Shown here piece by piece: positions 1 to 11,769 of a DNA stretch of 64,000 nt; positions within the stretch are counted from its first letter, which is position 1; each line of letters starts with the position of its first letter. Position numbers and translations under genes: made by a program. Below the pieces are notes generated by a model, which searched no databases, was not told the DNA's origin, and saw only the letters and a list, made by a program, of their open reading frames with translations. Location: assembly GCA_025917655.1 (NCBI GenBank), contig CP084615.1:1302001-1366000 (forward strand), given 5' to 3'. This stretch comes from Chlorella sorokiniana (Eukaryota > Chlorophyta > Trebouxiophyceae > Chlorellales > Chlorellaceae).

Positions 1-3000
1 CAGGCACAGTGGGCGCTACCCTGCGGGAGGGCCGCCCGTTGCAGAACCAGGTGTGGGTACCCCTGCCGACCCCGCCCAACATCCTTCGAAAACAGCAACA
101 CGCAGCCCTCCCATGAACACCTCCACACCATACACATACACATCCCGCAGTCTCGCCTGGACAGCAGGCGGCTCGGCCCGCCCGCCCCAGGCGTCTTGAA
201 CAGCTCCACGTACCGTGTCGGCTCCTGGCCGTAGGAGGAGCTGGCCAGGCCGTACTGCTCCGCCAGGGCGTGAGCCACGGCGCGCTGCTCCCGCGGCATC
301 CCAGACAGGCTCACCCTGCGGCGGCGCGCAAGCGCAGCGGCCCTCTCGCTCGTCGCATGGCAGCAGGGAGCTGGGGACAGAGGGCGCGCGAAGCAATGCT
401 GGCACTCAACACCCACACAACCCACCCACACACGCGCGCACGCACTCAGGCCCACCTCTTCACCGCTGGATCGGCCAGGAAGTCGGCCAGCTGGCGCTCC
501 AGCCCCTCCACAAAGCGCGGCTGCTGCTGCGCTGCCGCCAGCAACAGGCCGCTGTAGGTGGCGGCGCGCTGGCGCTCAAAGGCGGGGACGTGGCGGGATG
601 GGTCGCCCACGCCGAACGCGTCAGCAAGCTGAGAGCGCCGCCCCTCAATGCGGCACACTGCGGGCAGGGCAGGGCAGACAGGGGCGGTGTGCAGCACATA
701 GCAGGTGAGCATGCTCATGAGCACACTGGCAGGATTGCAGGGAGCCAGGACGGCCAGCCACACTGCCAAACGCCGCTGCCGACCTGCATCGCATTCCAAC
801 GGCGGCACCTCCTGCCCCTCGGCCACCGCGTAGTGGCTGACCCGCCGACCGCAGGGGCACTTGGCTGTCTTCTTCACCAGCGGCGGCGCGCGGCTGGGCG
901 CGGGGCGGCTGCCACGGCGCCGACGCCATCCGCCGACGCCGACGCAGATGCCAGCGAAGGGAACTCGTCCCGGGCGCCGGAGCCGCGTGGTGCACCCTGC
1001 CGAGCCGCTCTGTCACCCCAGCCTGCGCCGGCGCTGGCGCGGTGTGCGGCGGCCGCGGGCAGCTGCGCATCGTCGATGATGGCCAGGCCTCCATCCGTCT
1101 CCCGCTGGTACTCCAGCTCAGCCACCCAGCCGCCAGCGCCACGCTGCACGCCGCCACCCTGCCCCTCCAACCGAGCGTCCTGAGGCCCGCGGGGCGGCCG
1201 CGCTGTCGCCGCCGCTCCGCCCCGCACCCTCTGGCAGCGTGGGGGCCTGGCGCCGCGAGAAGGAGAGATCCAGCTGCAGGGGCGGGCGCGGCTGGGGTCC
1301 CACCGCGGCATGCGGGCTGCAGGGGGGGATGATGGCAAGTGTGGAACAAGCTTGACGAGGGTGGTGCCCGTTCTGCAGGCATCTCTCCCAGCGCATGCTT
1401 GCCGTCCTGCGCAACCATGCACCAAGCTTGCACAACAGCAGGAGACATGCCAGCATCTGCATCAAACCCTGCACAGCGGCTCTGCCGGGGTGGCGGCCGG
1501 CCCTGCACCCACCCGAGTGACGCTCCAGGTGGTGCCTCCTCAGCTCCTCGGCACTCCCGAACGCCACAAAGCAGTCGGCGCACTCGGGCTCCTCGCAGAG
1601 AAAGTGCTCGGAGCTGGAAATGGGGGGAGTGCAGGAACGCATGGTAACACACGACAGCCTGCTTTGTAGGCAAATACAGATGCTAGCAGGGGCAGCCGCA
1701 CCGGAAGTGGACAGCTTCACTCGGCTGTGCAGCCTCCGTTCTCCGTTAGAACCCCACCACACACACTCTTGCAGGGTCTTACCGCATGTGTTCCAGCAGG
1801 TCTCTGGCTCGGTTGAAGTAGGCGTTGGCGGCAATGGGTGGCGGGCACACGTGGCAAGAGTAATGCACCTGTGGGGTGGGTGGGGGGCCAGGCAGGGTTT
1901 TGCCGACTGCATGGCTTGCAGTCACTGGGGAGTGCAGGCGTTCACATCAGCACTTTGTCGCACCTGCATTGGGTTGCAGCTGAGTGGCCCCAGCCGCCCG
2001 AGCGCCCCTCATCACATCCCAGCCCCGCCCCCGTCCAGAAACCTCAGGGCAAAGCTCCCCGCGCCCCCACCCCCCACCTGGTGCATGTGCTTCCACAGCG
2101 CGTCGTCGTCGTAAAGGTGCGGCGGCAGAAGTCGCAGTGGGGGTGCGCGGCGGCGGTGTGCGCCTGCAGCGCCTCCGCCCCCTCGTACGCCTCCAGCTCC
2201 AGGGGGAACAGGCGCCCCTCCTGCGCCGCGCGGTGCAGGCAGGCGCCAGGGCAGGGTGGGCAAGCGAGGGAGGGGCAGCGACGCTGGCTGCACAGCTGGC
2301 TGGGAACAGGCAGCAGGCCGCGTTGGGGCAGCAGGCTGGGTTGGGGCAGCAGCCCCTGGGCTCCAGTGCGCCCATGAGCGAACCTGCAGGCACAGGCTGC
2401 ACAGGCAGCGACCGTGCGCCTGGTGCATGTGCGCCAGCAGGGCGTCGGGGCGGGGGAAGGGGGCCTGGCCGGGGGGTCGCACAGCGCGCAGGCCAGGGCC
2501 GTGCGCCGCTGCAGGTCGTGCAGGAGGCGGGAGGAGAGGCGGCCGCCGCGGCGCCAGCGGTCGGCCGCCACCTCGCCGCGGGCCCAGCGCGCGCTGCGGG
2601 CAAGCCACTCAGGCTGCTGCTGGTACTCCTGCCAGTCGGGCAGCTGCGGGCGCCACGGTGCGATGATCACCTGCAGGAGAGTGCTCAGGCGCAAGGCGGA
2701 CGCAGCCTCAGTCCTTGTTCAAGGCCGCAAACCCATCTCCCATGACCACGCCCAACCTCGCCTGCGGCAACAGCGGCGCCGCAGCTGCCCGCTCAGCTGT
2801 CGTAAACGCAGCCTGGCGCAAGCAAAGCACTCTGGCAACCTCCCCGATTACACCCACACCACCACCACATACACATATACTCAGGCACAGACGCACCTCT
2901 TTCAGCTCCGCCTTGCACAGCGGGCAGTCGCGGCGGCCGTAGCACAGGCGCAGGCGCAGCGTGCAGGTGCCGCACACAGCCTTGTGGTTGCAGGCGCCCA

Positions 3001-3969
3001 GCCCTACCTCTGCCATTTCTGAGCAGCAGACCAGGCACTGGGGGCCTCAGGGTGTGCGGCCGTGGCATCGCCCTGGCCTGCACCGCCGACGTCGGCAACC
3101 CTGTCTGCAGCCGCTGCCCGGGCCTCGATCTGCCCCCGCTGCGCTGCCTGCTGCTAGGCTTCTGCGCCCGGCCTGGCTGCGGCACCCGCACCTGCGCCTG
3201 CTGCTGGTTTGCGCCCAGCGGTGGCTGTGGGGTGGCACCTGCGGTTGGAGCCGCCTGGCCACCATCCCCGTCCGCCTCGGACGCCGACGGTCGCCCGCGC
3301 AGTGCGCCTCCGCGTCCTGCTGCTGCCACTGCCGCTGGTTGGCAGCAGCGCTTGCCGCCACCTCTAGTGCGCGCAGCCCGCTGCCTGCGCCCTGTCGCTG
3401 CTGCTGCTGCTCCTCTGACGACTGCTGCTGCTGCTTGGCGCGTGGGGGCGTTCACGTCGACGCTGCCTCGAGTTTGGGCGCTCCAGCCCCTGCTCATTCC
3501 GCTGCGGCATTGAGATGTCTACCTGGCCGCCGGTCTGCGCAGCAGCTCCAAGCTGCCCGCCATCGCCTGCCGGCTCATTCAACTGGCGGGAGGCTGGTTG
3601 TGGCCCACCTTGCCCTCGGCCCCTGCCACGACCTCTGCCGCCGCGAGGCCTAACTTCTTGCCTTGGAGGCCCAGAACCACGCTGCTGCTCGCCCATGAAC
3701 GGTTCAGAGGGCATGAACGGCGGGGCTGTGGGGTTCAGGAACTGCTCCTGCTGCCAGGTGAGAGCCGCGGGCGATGGCAGCGGCGGCTGGGCAATGTCCT
3801 GCCGCTGCGTCGGCTGAGGCTGCTGCTGCTGTCGCTGCTGCCGGCCATCAATTTTTGATCGCGCCCTCCTGTTGCGGGGCGCCCTCCCAGGCTCAGCCTG
3901 CTCGACACTTCTGCCGTCCGCATGTCCGGCAGACGGCACGTGGCCGTTATTCTCAAGCATGCGGCTCAT
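1..3969 (-). CDS. ZNF598/HEL2-type RING and C2H2 zinc-finger E3 ubiquitin ligase, C-terminus probably beyond the left edge
   Basis: HEL2/ZNF598 ligases ubiquitinate small-subunit proteins of collided ribosomes and start ribosome-associated quality control in the cytosol. The start is taken at ATG 3969 (MSRMLENNGH), followed by a Gln/Arg/Gly-rich N-terminus. The RING lies at about 3046-2897 (QCLVCCSE ... CGTC ... CPLC). It is followed by exon 2670 onward, the C2H2 segment HMHQAHGRCLCSLC, then YDDDALWKHMHQ near 2100, VHYSCHVC near 1850 and EHFLCEEPECADCF near 1590. LDLSFSRR and IIDD near 1100 and DEFPSL near 950 are further family landmarks. The C-terminal part has KCPCGRRVSHYA near 860 and MPREQRAVAHALAEQYG from 299, an R3H-like stretch. 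No stop is seen down to base 1. Two conserved zinc-finger stretches are each out of frame by one base (2471-2476 and near 2120), probably consensus errors. Other exon borders were not all placed. Confidence 0.85.
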
Positions 3970-4878
3970 ATGAGCTGCTCTGTTGCTGCCGAGGCGCCGC
4001 CCAGACCGCCAAGTCCACCAGGCAGCCGCCCCTGCGGTGGTGCACAAGTATTGATTGATGCAGATATTCAAAGTGACGAATGAAAATTAGAAAAGATGGG
4101 AAGGACTCGCTGGGGACCCGGCCATACGGGCAGCCTGCTCCATGACGCGTGGTGCACCGCCCACTTCATGCTGCAGCTGTTTCATGCGCCATCTTCCTGA
4201 GGAGCTCACAGCTCACAACAACAGATTACAGCGGTTGAAAGATACATGGTATCAAAAAGCTAAATCATGGCATGATAAAGAAGATCATGTGGACCGCTGC
4301 CCCACAGCAGCACCTCAGGGAAACGCTGGCGGTGATGCCGAGGGGCTTAGGCAGGATGCCACGTCTACCATTCGAGCATTGAGGGCAGTAGGGGGAAACA
4401 GTGGACAAGATTCGAACGGATGAATGAAAGCTATCAAACAGTCGATGCAAAGGCAAGGTACCGGCCCCCAAGAGGAGAAAATAAAGCTGCACATACATCC
4501 GTGGAAGCAGGTTGATGCGCTATGTTGACGCACGATGATGGAAGCGCAAGGGATAAGGCATGTCGATAGCGGAAGGGGACATCAAACGAAGTGGAGAGGT
4601 AAATCGGCGACTGCAGATGTAGCACAGAGTTGTCGCCGGGCGCGGAATAGCATACAGCAGATGAAGTGAATGCAGCAGGTCAATTGGTGCCGAAGGCTTG
4701 CACCTCGATATTGGTGCAGGCTAAATGAAACGTGCAAAAATGGCGCCTGAGCAGGGAGCGACGCGTCGAGACACAGCGGCAGAGGCACTGCCCCTTGCAG
4801 GTGGCCAGCAGCCTGCTGCCGTCAGCCGAAAAAATGGCGGCCTTGCGTGGCATAGTGAGCGGATAGCAGCGCCTCGCA
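3970..4878. other. Intergenic, upstream of HEL2-like gene and 3' flank of GID4
   Basis: No convincing gene. Open frames here (for example 4142-4423, plus) have no recognisable domain. A minus-strand TGTAA (plus bases 4226-4230) could be the GID4 poly(A) signal, about 650 bp past its stop, which would mean a long 3' UTR. The rest probably holds HEL2-like promoter sequence. Confidence 0.5.
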
Positions 4879-6279
4879 TCATGCGTACTCGTAGTGGGGG
4901 AATGCAAAGCCTCCAGGGTTGGCGCGCTCTGCTGCCAGATCCAGCCGCTGATCTGGGGAGGAGGCAGGGTCGTAGTAAAAGCCCTGGATGGCGCCCGTCA
5001 GCCTGGACGGGGGGATTGGAGAGGGGTGGAGCGCAAGAAGGGGGACGGGGTGGGTTTCAGAAGGGTGGGGCCGGCTGGCATGCATGGGGCGGAGCGTGGC
5101 GGAATCTGGCTGCACAGCCAGATCGGCAAGGGGCGGCTGCAGCTTCGATGGCTCCGGTGCCCCTCCAGCCAGCTTGCCTGTTGAGGGCCAGGTAATAGAA
5201 GCCGGCGATGGTGAGCCGACACTCGCTGCCGCGCACGAAGAACTGCTCCTTCCAGCGCATGTAGATGTAGGGGTGGCTGGCCAGGCCTGCAACGCAAGGC
5301 GCACATGCCCCGCCGGTCAGGAACGCGAGGCCAAGCACGCACGGGCTGGTCCAGGCCGCGTTTGTCGCAGGACCCTTTCTGCCCTCACCCCCAGCCCTTG
5401 CTCACTCGGGCAGCGGCCGCCGTGGCGAACCACCTCGGCGTGGATGTGCCTGAAGGGCGGGAACTTGGACCAGTGCTGGAAGTCGGTGTCGGCGCAGGCG
5501 TCCCAGTCGGCGGTGAAGAAGGAGGCGTGCACGTTGTCGACGATCTCCCCCTCGAAGAAGGTGGTCACGGGGGCGGGCATGTCGGGCACATTGCTGCGAT
5601 AGGGGGCCGCGGCAGAGCAGCAGAGCCTTGAGCTGGGCTCCACGGAGCACAGTGACGAAGGCTGAGGGTTGCAGCCGCGATGGCTGGGCCCCAACAGCCC
5701 GCGCACACCCTCGCACCTGGCCTCCATGGTACCCGCCACGTACCCCGAGCCGGGGTCGTAGTGCTGAATGACGGCGTGCACCTCCCAGTGCTCCTGCTTG
5801 GCCACCGGGCCGTGGTGGTGAGCCACGCGCTGCCGCCCGCAAAGGACTGGCCAGGGCGCAAGAAGGCACAGGCCGCTGGCTGCGGGAAGGCCGCCAGCGA
5901 GGAGGGCGGGATGCGGTGCGGCTGCATGGGGCAGCCACGAGCGCTCTCCTCCTGCGCCGCCTGCTGCGGCGGACCCACTGGCTCAAAGCGCCGACGCCCC
6001 ACATCTACAGTATCCCAGGCTTGTCGGCCTTGTGCAGAGCCTGCCAGCGGAGAGGTGATGAGCGTGAGCAGGCCGACGTCGCCAGCATCGGGAAGCGCGG
6101 CGGCGGCGTTCTCTGAGAGCCGTTCTTGCCGGTCCTGGCTGTGCGGCGGCGCTGCCCTCGTGCTCCTCAAGTAGCGTCCCTGCACACAATAGTATGGCAA
6201 CACTTGTGAGCCACTCGGCTCTGAATAGTCGGAATTGCGTTCGCCCTACCTCTTGCACGCCTTGCTCTGTGCCCGCCAT
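4879..6279 (-). CDS. GID4: GID4/VID24-type substrate receptor of the GID/CTLH ubiquitin ligase
   Basis: GID4 reads N-degrons, chiefly Pro/N-end, and brings substrates to the GID/CTLH E3 complex. Exons on the minus strand: 6279-6250, 6179-5717, 5593-5406, 5286-5178 and 5002-4879. Start ATG 6279 (MAGTEQGVQE) is a 10-codon exon ending at a GT donor. The beta-barrel signatures are plain: FLRPGQSFAGG, HWEVHAVIQHYD, TTFFEGEIVDN, ADWDACADTDFQHW, YIYMRWKEQFFV, AGFYYLAL and GAIQGFYYDP, ending FPHYEYA. The exons sum to 914 nt, one short of a whole number of codons. The break lies at about 5828-5836, between FAGG and VAHHHG, where one base seems to be missing. The intron 5177-5003 has a GC donor (CAG|GCAAGC). 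Identity is firm from the ordered motifs. Confidence 0.9.
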
Positions 6280-6619
6280 GGCTCCTTCGGTAATCTGGAA
6301 GTTGTCGATTGCAACAAATTTGGTGTCCTGTATGGCTGGCACAGCACCCACACAAACTCTAGCTGAAGGTTGAACGGAGTTTTGAGCCACCACTTCCACC
6401 CTGGTGCCGCCCAGCAAGTAGTACTGGCAGAAGGATACAAGAGAGCACTAAGCCGGCAGCCACTTCACGAGCGGACCCAGGCCACAAGCCTGGCAGCGCG
6501 AGCAGCAGATGTGACAGCAGATGCGCATGCTTCCACATGTTTTCTTCTAAAGTCTAGCAAGTGGCCCTGCCCTTTGCACGATGGAACGTCTGCTCGAGTA
6601 TCAATGAAAAACTAAAGCG
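6280..6619. other. Gap between GID4 start and FSH1 stop
   Basis: Both flanking genes are on the minus strand, so this holds the FSH1 3' end and the GID4 promoter/5' UTR. An open frame continues upstream of the GID4 ATG to 6417, so a longer N-terminus is possible. Nothing else is recognised. Confidence 0.5.
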
Positions 6620-7818
6620 TTACAAACTCGTTTCGACAGCAACTGTTGCTGCGTCCCCGCCACCGCTCCCCCGTGCTGCCGCTGCTTGCCAATCTTTCTC
6701 ACGTCCGGCTTTCACATCGTCCAAAAGTTCCTGCATGAGCAACTTGAACTCGCCACTGCATGTAGGCACCTGCGGGGGAGCAGGAGAATGCCTAACCCTC
6801 GGTGCTTGTTCTCCAGAACGGCGTTCCAGAACCACAACGATATCATTCAGCCAGACGCGTACCATGTGGGCCCCTGTGTGCTTGTAGTGCCGCACGCTGC
6901 CGGGCGCAAAGCAGTCCCACAGCGCCCGGCTGCGGTCCTCCGGAACCAAAGCGTCGGCTGCGCCATGCACATGCAGGCTGGGCAAGGCGGGGCTGCCCTG
7001 CCGCAACGCTGCCGCATACGTGGCGTCACGTGGCAAAAAGCCCGCTATGATGACAGCAAAGCGCAGCTGGTCCTGGCGCCGCTGCAACGCGTCCCGCGGT
7101 TGCGTGTGCGCCAGGTACAGCGCGGCGGCGGTGGCGCCCTGGGAGAAGCCCAGAAGGCCGTCAATGGGAGCGTGCACGTCCAGGGCAGCCTGGATTGCTG
7201 CCTGCGAAGCGTCCCAGCCACTGTAGTGTGCCGCCCGGGAAGGCCGCATGTCAGGCTCCAGGTCGGTCCAGCGCCTGCAAGGGGCCAGCGGCAATGACGC
7301 GAGGACGGCAAACTGGAGCAGCAGTTTGAAATGGATGAATGGGCGGATGATTGGGCCTGTATTCAACATTCCGACTTGCCGGCAGTGCATCTACACATTA
7401 TCCAGTGTGCTCACCACCACGACAGGCCCTGCGAGCCGGTGGCGCCACCGCTGTCGGCCACAGCCTGCGCGTTGGCGGGCTCAGCTGGGAATGGCGCATC
7501 CACGAACACAAACTCTGCACGACTCTTCAAGGCCTTGCGCAGAGATCCAATCCTTGTCCTGAAGACTTCGGAATTCTGCAGGTACCCATGCAAACATAGA
7601 ATGCGCAGCTTCCGACCCGCGATGGGGCACCCGCCTGCGTCGCAGCACGCTGCTCCTGTGGATGCAGGCGGTGTTGGAGCAGGCACTGCCAAGGTCATTG
7701 TCGAAAAGATGTGCTGTTTCGGCACCGTTGTTTGGCTGAATGGCCTCCTTCGGCTGACAGAGCCCGCCGCAGTGCCAGAAAATGCAAGCAATATCTGAGC
7801 CGTGTTTGGTCGTTTCAT
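6620..7818 (-). CDS. FSH1/OVCA2-family serine hydrolase
   Basis: An alpha/beta hydrolase of the FSH1 (yeast) / OVCA2 (animal) family; substrates are probably acyl esters, but the natural one is not known from sequence. Exons: 7818-7415, 7274-6863 and 6769-6620, summing to 966 nt (321 residues), an exact frame. The strand-one motif ILCLHGYLQN sits near the N-terminus, the nucleophile elbow GFSQGA near residue 179, HVHGAADALVPE carries the likely acid, and HTGAHMV the likely catalytic His. ATG 7818 gives a roughly 40-residue Arg/Ser/Thr-rich leader that may be an organelle transit peptide; an inner Met before TLAVPAP is an alternative. Intron 6862-6770 is 93 nt with no stop, so unspliced RNA stays in frame. 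The stop lies inside TTGTAA, so it may overlap the poly(A) motif. The gene diverges from TAF10. Confidence 0.9.
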
Positions 7819-7978
7819 TCAATTCGTACGTATTGAGACAGCCACAAAGTACACGGCGGCTCCAGTGTACCGGCAGTTCGTGAATGAGTTGCGCCTCCAC
7901 GCAGTAATCAAACAAACAGCAACATTGCTGATCACCAGCCCGGCTGTCCCAAGTGCAGCCAGAGAGCGGCAGCCCCCG
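7819..7978. promoter_or_regulatory. Divergent FSH1/TAF10 promoter
   Basis: The two ATGs (7818 minus, 7979 plus) are only 160 bp apart, so both 5' UTRs and both promoters must lie here. No TATA box stands out. The TAF10 frame is open upstream to 7802, so a longer TAF10 N-terminus cannot be excluded. Confidence 0.5.
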
Positions 7979-8684
7979 ATGTCGCAGTCTCTACTGCCTC
8001 AGGGGCTGACAGAGCTGCTGAACGACTTGGAAGATTTCGCACCGGCGGTAAGTTGTTGCAGACCGATGCCCGCACCCCAAACCCCCACCTCCGACACAAG
8101 AACCTCCTCCCTGTCACTTTTCCACCCGCAGATTCCCGATCAAGTGACGCAGTATGTGTTGAGGCAGTCGGGCGATGAGTGCAAGGACGTCAGGACGTGA
8201 GCTCGCTGCTGAGGCGGGGCGGCAGCCGCACTTGCAACCGCTGTGCAGCGTGCAGCAGGGAAGGGCGGGGGCTTGTGCGGCTCATGCAGCAGTGCGCTGC
8301 TCCCCTGCAGGTTGCGCTTGGTTTCCCTGGCGGCGCAGCGCTTTGTGGCACAGGTGCTGGAGGAGGCGAGCAACGCGCACCAAATGCGCAAGATGGCCCC
8401 GCCTGCCAAGCTCAAGGAGGCGGGGTACGACCCCAAAGACAAGCGGGATCTGCTGACGGTGGAGGACCTAGTGAAGGCAATGGAAGAGGTGGGCACCGAA
8501 AGGGCGGGCAGGCTGCGCCGTATCGCGGGTGGCGCCACTGCATGCCAGCAAAACATCCATGCAGGTCAGTCCAATGCAGGCACCCGTGTTGCTTTTGACG
8601 GTGCTTGGCCCCTCCTTGGCCCCTGTGCAGTATGGTGTTAAAGTAAGCCGCATGCCATATTATACGTCAGCTAAGCCGCAGTGA
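7979..8684 (+). CDS. TAF10: TFIID/SAGA subunit TAF10
   Basis: TAF10 is a histone-fold subunit shared by TFIID and SAGA in RNA polymerase II initiation. Exons: 7979-8047, 8132-8196, 8311-8488 and 8631-8684, summing to 366 nt (121 residues), exactly in frame. Signatures in order are LTELLNDLEDFAPA, IPDQVTQYVLRQSG, then after splicing RLVSLAAQRFVAQVLEEA for the helix of the histone fold, a short insert KEAGYDPKDKRD, LLTVEDLVKAMEEYG, and the tail VSRMPYYTSAKPQ. All three introns are GT-AG. The length is normal for a TAF10 core without a long N-terminal extension. Strong call. Confidence 0.93.
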
Positions 8685-8899
8685 CGACAGGCGACGGTTT
8701 CCCCAGCGCAGCCCCTGCTTGCTCTCCCCAGATTGTTAGTAAGCCCTGCTGCTTTGTGATGCATGCTTGCTGTATTCCCTTTGATTGCTGACCGTTGCTC
8801 ACAACTCGTTCTGCTTGCTTCTTCCATGCTTGTTCTTTTTTGATTAACTTACGAATGACAACTTCTGGGCAATTTTGGTTGCTGCAATGTACTCACTCC

Positions 8900-9505
8900 T
8901 TACTTACTGGCCGGGAAGGTGGTCCCTGCCGGCCGCACAGGGAATGCTGACTCAACATTTTCTTGTAGCCAGGCCTTGATCCGCTCCTGATTCTCGCTGC
9001 CCTCTTTGGCCAGCACGTCGCTGGAGGCGGAGAAATAGTCGCTGAAGTTGCGGCGGTAGTAGTCATCCAGCCGCTCCCGCTTGCGCTGCTCCCGCTTCTC
9101 CTCTGTACGCCGCAGCAGCTCTGGAAGTCAGGAAGGTCAGAAATGTAGATCATTAGTCGCTGTTGACCTTACTTCATGCTGTGCTGCTGAGCGCGGGCAC
9201 GCGGCTACAACTCACCTTGGACAAGCGGGCTGGTTGCAGAGTCCACGCCGCCCGCATTCTCAGCTGCATCTGCCACAGGCTGCACAAAAGCCCATGTAAG
9301 GGCAGGAATGGCCAGTAACTGCGCTCGTCTACTGCTTGCGGCGGTGGGCGGGGCAGGCTTCTTCTGACGAGCGGCAGCCGAACTGCTGGCCTGCAATAAA
9401 TCTCAGGGGTTCAATGGACATCAACCTTCCGCAAACGCAGTAGTGGGCGCCCTGAGAGCGCACTCTTACTTGGGTACGTTGCACAACGGAGCACGCACAC
9501 TTCAT
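8900..9505 (-). CDS. Small plastid-type protein, family not recognised
   Basis: A 143-residue protein from exons 9505-9470, 9390-9216 and 9120-8900 (432 nt, exact frame, all GT-AG introns). It begins MKCACSVVQRTQ and continues with an Ala/Ser/Arg/Lys-rich stretch typical of a chloroplast transit peptide. A short hydrophobic segment (LLAIPALTWAFVQPVADA, about residues 36-53) may be a lumen-targeting or membrane segment. The rest is a highly charged helix (LLRRTEEKREQRKRERLDDY) followed by NFSDYFSASSDVLAKEG and a tail ending TTFPASK. The layout suggests a thylakoid-associated small protein, which is inference. No catalytic motif is seen. Confidence 0.7.
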
Positions 9506-9796
9506 GTTAATCTTGATTGGTCTTGACCAACTGCGGGTATGAATCGGGAGGCGAGTAGAGGGTGACCGCCCCAGGCGGGTCGACTACCAACACTGCAGCG
9601 CCACCAGTGACCACCTCAGCTTGCCAGCCTGCAGCACGGTGCCGCATTTCCCTGCATACGTTCATAGCGTTATCCCTCATTCCAATGGCAGTTCACAAGT
9701 ACATGTTGATCCTTATGCAAGTATCAGGGCAGTCACGAGGTCGCTGGCTTTGCTGGCGGCATGCCGTGAATCTTGTTGTGGCGTGTGGCGGTGCGG

Positions 9797-11414
9797 TCAG
9801 CAATCCAGCAACACCGAGGTGGCCAGGGGCAGGATGGGGCCAAGCAGCACGTGGACCAACAACGGAAAGCGCTTGGGGCTGCATGGCATGTACACAACCG
9901 TAACAATGTGATTTACAGTGCAGCGGCAAGGATGGATTCAAGTGACACCTTAACTCCGTACCTGAGGCTGGTCATGCCACTGACCAGCAGGTTCTGGCCA
10001 AAGTCAGCGGAGGGAAGATGGTACTTGCCCTGCTCGATACCACGCAGCAGCAGCCTTGCCACCTGTACAAGAACATGGCCATTGGGTAGGTGCAAGATGC
10101 CTGGTTGTCGAAGGGTGAACGCGTAGATGCTGGATCACACCAAGCAACAGAAAGCCCCACGTCTTGCCTTCTCAGGCGGAAACAGTTCACTTCCCATGGC
10201 GTCATTCACGGCAACGCACAATGCAGGCTTCGTGGTGTTCTCTTGGGCATAACCAGGTGTGTCTGTAAGAGGAAAGCGCATGTGTTTCGGGCGCGCCACT
10301 GCATGCTGAGCATCATGAAGGGATACGAGGGCTGCTAGCAACCATGGTCCCACCTGTGTCGGGAGGGTACGCCACACTGACCTCGACCCCTGTGCCCAAC
10401 AGCTCATTCCGCAGGCAGTCAGCTAGCCCGCGCAGCGCCCACTTGGAGGGGGCGTAGGAGCAGTAGCCTGCACAGGGTGCCAAACGTCAGATGCAATGCC
10501 GCCATGTGAATCGCAGAATGTCCTTGTGCCAAGCATGATTGTATGTCGCGGTAGTCGCACCCGCAAAGCCCAGCACCGCGAGAGAGGAAGTGACAAGTAC
10601 TATGCGGCCACGGCCGCGCTGCAGCATGCCCGGCAGCGCCGCCTTAACGCAGTGCACATTGCCCAGGTAGTTGACACGCATCTGGAGCTCAAACTTGGAC
10701 ACATCCTGCTCCACAAACAGGCCTGCAGGGGCACTTTCCCGCATGTCAGATGGCAGAGCATACCAGCACGCCTGACAGCCGGCAGCAACGTACCGCTCAT
10801 GTTTCCCGGTAACCCCATTCACCTGGCACAGACAGGCCCGCATTGCAGATAAGCACGTCGATAGGACCCGACTTGATCTCGGCTTCAGCAAACGCTTGAG
10901 CCACCTGCGAAACCAAGTGATCAAGACTGCGAAACCGAGTGATCAAGAGACAATGCTACATGTTGTGAATGGTACTTGAGGGGTCAATGTTTAAAACTCA
11001 AACCCACCCAGAAGCCACCACAAACAAGCAGATTCAGTTGTTTCTGGTTACCTTGTCCAGGCTTGTTGTGTCTGCTGAGATCGCCTGAATGATGACCGCC
11101 CTTCGTGTGCTGCCCTCCTGGCGCTTGGACACAGGGCGGGCAGCGGCGGCAGCTGCGGCCTGCTTTAGCTGCTCAACGGCCACTTGAAGGTCAGCCTGGT
11201 TACGAGCCACGATTGTGACACTGCAGCCCCGTTGAGCGCATTCCCGGGCTAACGCTAGGCCCAGGCCCTTGCTACCACCAGTGATCAGGACGTGGGCGCC
11301 GGGCTGCAGGTTGGACCTACGGCGCCGCCACATGACGAGCGCTGGCAGGGCTATGGCAAGTACAGCGGTGATTGTCGTAGCACAGCACCAATCTCGCAGT
11401 GAAGAAAGCAGCAT
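9797..11414 (-). CDS. TSC10: 3-ketodihydrosphingosine reductase (KDSR/TSC10)
   Basis: Reduces 3-ketosphinganine to sphinganine with NADPH, the second step of sphingolipid synthesis, at the ER. Seven exons: 11414-11052, 10904-10823, 10722-10561, 10467-10354, 10262-10168, 10062-9962 and 9878-9797, summing to 999 nt (332 residues), exactly in frame. It starts with a membrane segment (TTITAVLAIALPALVMW), then the dinucleotide-binding ITGGSKGLGLALA, IDVLICNAGLS, VNYLGNVHCVKAALPG, IVLVTSSLAV and the active-site pair in GYCSYAPSKWALRG. The family hallmark AYPPDTDTPGYAQEN follows, and a C-terminal hydrophobic helix (LLGPILPLATSVLL) precedes the stop. Intron 10167-10063 has a GC donor (AAG|GCAAGA); the exact frame and family match across the join support it. 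Confidence 0.93.
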
Positions 11415-11769
11415 TTACAGGTTCCCAGCAACTAGATTGCGAGCCAGCCCGGCCAGACTTGGTGCCAAGGAGGCTCTCGGCCCCTCTTTTATAGAGAAGA
11501 TTGATTGCCGAACCGCCGTGCAACCTTTAAACTGAACAGAGGTCAGATGCCTTCACGGAGTCTTCCTCTGCTATACGATCGGCTCGGCAGTACTGTCGAG
11601 GGGTTCCCCAATGCCGACGGGAGAGGGGGCTAGGAAGACAGCAGAAGCTGCTTCTTGCATACCGAACTTTCGGTGCCAGTCACTTGAACATATTGGGGCG
11701 CTACCGCCCCGCGCTCCGAGCGCCCCGCTTTTGCCCACAAGGTTTCTTGGCTCGGGTGACTTGGCAAAG
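11415..11769. promoter_or_regulatory. Divergent intergenic region between TSC10 and the next plus-strand gene
   Basis: About 355 bp between two start codons on opposite strands. The plus frame entering ATG 11770 is open back to 11611, so part of this may be coding for a longer N-terminus. No other structure was recognised. Confidence 0.45.

Noticed and set aside
4395-4430. TTCGAA inside a possible T-loop, suggesting a tRNA
   Set aside because: The five bases on each side do not pair on either strand, and no matching D or anticodon arms were found.
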